Shown: in pieces, positions 61,809 to 64,000 of the stretch
Position numbering within the stretch: position 1 is the stretch's first letter
How the letters are laid out: each line of letters begins with the position of its first letter
Origin: Nitratireductor luteus
Lineage (GTDB): Bacteria > Pseudomonadota > Alphaproteobacteria > Rhizobiales > Rhizobiaceae
Assembly (NCBI RefSeq): GCF_026162365.1
Contig: NZ_JAOANW010000010.1
Span: 150,775 to 214,774 of the forward strand
Reading direction: 5' to 3'
DNA length: 64,000 nucleotides
Notes under the pieces: generated by a model
What the model was told of the DNA's origin: nothing
Seen by the model: the letters and a program-made list of their open reading frames with translations, nothing else
Databases searched by the model: none
Made by a program: the position numbers and the translations under genes

Positions 61809-62503
61809 TGGAGATGCCCTCGATGAATCAACGGTCGATCCACGATCGGATAATGTCCCGGAACCAGAGCAAGGATGCCGTTCGGGACGGTGTCGTCGAT
61901 CGAAGCAGGCCGAGCCGAAGTTGGTTGAGAACGGCGGTCTTCTCGCTGCTCGCAGTTGCCGCCGTCGGTGCCGCCGGCTTCACCGCCGTGCGATACGATG
62001 TGGTTCGGAATTTCATATCGCAGCCGGCTGTGGCAAAGACCAACGAAGCCAGCCAAACGCTGGCCGATACGCCTTTCCTGCAGCACGCCAAGCAGGCCGG
62101 TTTGCAATCCTGCTCCACCGTCTTTCCGGTTCTCGGGGAGCTGCTGACGAACGGCACGACCTATAGCGTTCAGTCGATCTGGAACAACGAGGCCGCCGAC
62201 GAGCACGCCGTGCAAGCACTGGTTGGCATGAACTATGCCGCGGAAGGCTACAGCGGTCCGGCGGCAGGCGTCGTATTCGCCGCGCCTACCGCATCCGCTT
62301 GCGAAGGCTCAATGGTCCGCGTGGCGCCTTTCGCTGCCGCCTGCGCAGAAATTCCGGCCGTGCTTCCGGAAGGAAGCAAGCTCGTCAACAATCTCGGGCA
62401 GATCGGCATCTATGAACTTGCCAATGGCGGGGGCAGCGCGATGCTACTGCCTGCTGGCAACAGCTGCGTCGTCATTTCCGTGGCCTCGGCGGCCGGAAAA
62501 TAA
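61808..62503 (+). CDS. Membrane-anchored periplasmic protein of the adhesin operon, unknown family
   Basis: A 231-aa protein with a ~38-residue basic cytoplasmic N-terminus, one membrane helix (~40-62; TAVFSLLAVAAVGAAGFTAV) and a periplasmic domain with cysteines at ~101, 159, 173 and 222 (LQSCSTVF, SACEGSM, AACAEIP, SCVVIS). It starts in the stop of the IalB gene. No family recognised. The cysteine content matches the other exported products of this operon and suggests a disulfide-bonded partner. Confidence 0.8.
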   Translation: MEMPSMNQRSIHDRIMSRNQSKDAVRDGVVDRSRPSRSWLRTAVFSLLAVAAVGAAGFTAVRYDVVRNFISQPAVAKTNEASQTLADTPFLQHAKQAGLQSCSTVFPVLGELLTNGTTYSVQSIWNNEAADEHAVQALVGMNYAAEGYSGPAAGVVFAAPTASACEGSMVRVAPFAAACAEIPAVLPEGSKLVNNLGQIGIYELANGGGSAMLLPAGNSCVVISVASAAGK

Positions 62504-62513
62504 GGGGGCAAAA

Positions 62514-62993
62514 ATGAAACCATGGTCTGCCATTGCGGCGATCGGCATGCTGTTGATGTGCACCGGGCTGCTCGGCGCGGCCGATCTCCCCACAACAGCG
62601 GCGGAAGTACCGGTTCCGCCGCCTCAAGAGGAACGCGGCATCTGGGCGGCGATTGCCTACTCAGAGGTGGACGAGAAGCACGGCTTCTTTTGGGGCGCCG
62701 ACAAGCGGCAAGAGGCAATGGACATTGCACTCAAGCACTGCGAGCGGGACGGGGGCAACGCGTGCGTCGTTGTAAGCGTGTTCCGCAACCATCGTCATTG
62801 GGATGACAACGATGAAACCGGATTTCCGTATCACCACTGCGGCGCGCTCGCCGTGGGCGGGGAGACGACCGGCCGACCCGCCAGCTGGGGTGCAGAGGCG
62901 GCACAAACCCGCAGGGAAGCCGAAGATCTCGCGCTACAGATCTGCGAGCGGGCCGGAGAAGAATGCACAATTCGCGAGTGGGTATGTACATGA
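62514..62993 (+). CDS. DUF4189-domain exported protein
   Basis: A 159-aa precursor with a signal peptide (MKPWSAIAAIGMLLMCTGLLGAA). The mature part has the DUF4189 pattern WAAIAYSEVDEKHGFFWG, EAMDIALKHCERDGGNACVVV, and a second similar unit EAEDLALQICERAGEECTIREWVC, with paired cysteines. The domain is of unknown function and common in exported proteins of rhizobia. AAGGGGGC precedes ATG 62514. Its TGA overlaps the next start by four bases. Confidence 0.85.
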   Translation: MKPWSAIAAIGMLLMCTGLLGAADLPTTAAEVPVPPPQEERGIWAAIAYSEVDEKHGFFWGADKRQEAMDIALKHCERDGGNACVVVSVFRNHRHWDDNDETGFPYHHCGALAVGGETTGRPASWGAEAAQTRREAEDLALQICERAGEECTIREWVCT

Positions 62994-63526
62994 GGCTTCG
63001 TTCGAGGGCCGCTTCCGCGTGCGGGGCAATCATATTCTCATTGATGTCGCCCGCATCGGCTCAGCAACAGGTGGCGGCACTTCCGAACGGAGCGTCCTCC
63101 CTCCACGAGGTATATCAGGACTGGAGCGTGGCCTGCTCCGTTCAGGAGAACACGAGGGTCTGTTCGCTCTCGCAAGATCAGGTGCAGCAGAACGGCCACA
63201 GGATTCTTGCGGTAGAGATGCAGGGGCGCGCGGACGGTTCGGCAACCGCCACCATACTTCTGCCCTTCGGCATCTTGCTCGATTCCGGCGTGACGCCGCA
63301 GATCGACGACCAGCCGCCGTTGCCCCTGCTGCGGTTCAGGACCTGCCTGCCCACAGGGTGCCTTGCCGTCTTTTCGATCGATCCGCCGACGCTTGAGGGA
63401 ATGAGAGGAGGCACGGTTCTGAAGCTCAATGTCACAACCGTTGCCGAAACTCAGCTGACCTTCCCGGTGTCCCTCCGCGGCCTGACCGCAGCGCTCGATC
63501 GCATGGCAGCGTTAAGCGCACGTTGA
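62990..63526 (+). CDS. Second IalB-family exported protein
   Basis: A 178-aa precursor: signal peptide (RAASACGAIIFSLMSPASAQ), then VYQDWSVACSVQENTRVCSL and RFRTCLPTGCLAVF, the two cysteine pairs of the IalB family. It shares the layout of the IalB protein at 61233 but little sequence outside the motifs, so it is a diverged paralogue. ATG 62990 lies in the stop of the DUF4189 gene (ATGA); in-frame ATGs at 62963 and 62984 are alternatives. Last gene of the six-gene operon. Confidence 0.88.
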   Translation: MRLRSRAASACGAIIFSLMSPASAQQQVAALPNGASSLHEVYQDWSVACSVQENTRVCSLSQDQVQQNGHRILAVEMQGRADGSATATILLPFGILLDSGVTPQIDDQPPLPLLRFRTCLPTGCLAVFSIDPPTLEGMRGGTVLKLNVTTVAETQLTFPVSLRGLTAALDRMAALSAR

Positions 63527-64000
63527 GGAGAAGACGAGCCCAGGCGGGCGATGAGAAGACAGGCCACAAGACGGCGATGGTGTGGATGGTAAATCGATAG
63601 CAAGCGCAACGGAGCTTTGAGCCGTTTGCCGCCTGTCCGGTTCTGGCCGAAAAACTGAGCAAGCCGCCGTTCCGCAGTCGACCTTATTGTCGCCATCAAG
63701 GGTGCTTCCGTCGCCGCCCGAAACTTGTCATTCGCTCGGCTCCCGCGGATGGCAGAGTCGGGGTCGGAATGGCCCCGTCCGCTATCGGAACCTGGTTAGC
63801 AACAAGCAGCCGTTCCGTTGACGACGCAAGTACGAACCCGCGCCCTCCCGCAAGCGGGTTTGCTCTTGGCTGGCTTGAAGTTACCCATAAGTCCTTAGGT
63901 TGCAGTTTTCACTTGATCACGTGGAATCGGCCATGATTCCTTATCTGGCACCTTCAACAAACGGGGTGCGGACATGGGGAAGAGTTGGGTGGGCGAAGAA
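63527..64000. other. Right-end stretch, no supported gene
   Basis: After the operon there are 474 bases without a coding frame I can support. A hairpin CCCGC-AA-GCGGG followed by TTT lies at 63847-63861 and could end the operon transcript weakly. ATG 63974 after GGGGTGCG opens a frame (MGKSWVGEE) that runs off the window and may start a gene. Confidence 0.4.

Noticed and set aside
63974..64000. Start of a gene (MGKSWVGEE) at the right edge
   Set aside because: Only nine codons are visible; not enough to support a CDS entry.
1..64000. tRNA, rRNA or known riboswitch
   Set aside because: No cloverleaf with a TTCGA-type T-arm outside coding genes, no rRNA core sequence and no leader matching a riboswitch was recognised by eye.

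Overview
The window is high-GC, gene-dense DNA from an alphaproteobacterium, most likely of the order Hyphomicrobiales (Rhizobiales; a Mesorhizobium/Aminobacter/Bartonella-type background). The reasons are two TRAP carboxylate transporters, FCD-type GntR regulators beside catabolic operons, a RbsABC-type sugar importer with a galactonate-dehydratase-like enzyme, and IalB-family exported proteins. No rRNA, tRNA or CRISPR was seen. All family assignments are by reading motifs; no database search was run.

Region 1 (1-8.3 kb): the end of an ABC-transporter ATPase, rlmN, a LysE exporter, a TRAP operon (dctP, hairpin, dctQ, dctM, a 56-aa membrane protein), and an opposing nagA plus SIS-domain pair for amino-sugar phosphate catabolism.

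Region 2 (8.5-16.3 kb): a quinate/shikimate-type unit. On the minus strand a TRAP operon ends in a shikimate-dehydrogenase-like gene. On the plus strand are a GntR regulator, type II dehydroquinase, a Gfo/Idh/MocA oxidoreductase and an AEC carrier. Two GntR genes face each other across a perfect AT-rich palindrome.

Region 3 (16.5-23.7 kb): a caa3-type cytochrome c oxidase operon: ctaG, a three-haem cytochrome c, coxB fused to cytochrome c, a CaCA cation exchanger placed between coxB and coxA, a coxA-coxC fusion, and a small membrane protein. A 16-bp FNR/CRP-like dyad lies upstream.

Region 4 (23.8-31.9 kb): stress and accessory genes (SDR, alpha/beta hydrolase, NmrA, DUF1772, glycolipid-binding-like protein, LysE, MocR-type regulator, AraC regulator), mixed with three decayed genes (NTF2-like, LysE N-terminus, GST N-terminus).

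Region 5 (31.9-39.2 kb): a seven-gene minus-strand sugar-acid operon: enolase-superfamily dehydratase, SDR, RbsABC-like importer, GntR regulator, aldose epimerase.

Region 6 (39.2-63.5 kb): a surface-adhesion region. It holds a 3416-aa classical autotransporter, a membrane-anchored winged-helix/TPR regulator, an intact IS5-family element inserted in an already broken gene, IS3 remnants on both sides of the autotransporter, an AraC regulator beside a decayed paralogue, and a six-gene, almost fully coupled operon built around a 1302-aa trimeric autotransporter with two IalB-family proteins and other exported proteins. This operon is the best candidate in the window for an undescribed system.
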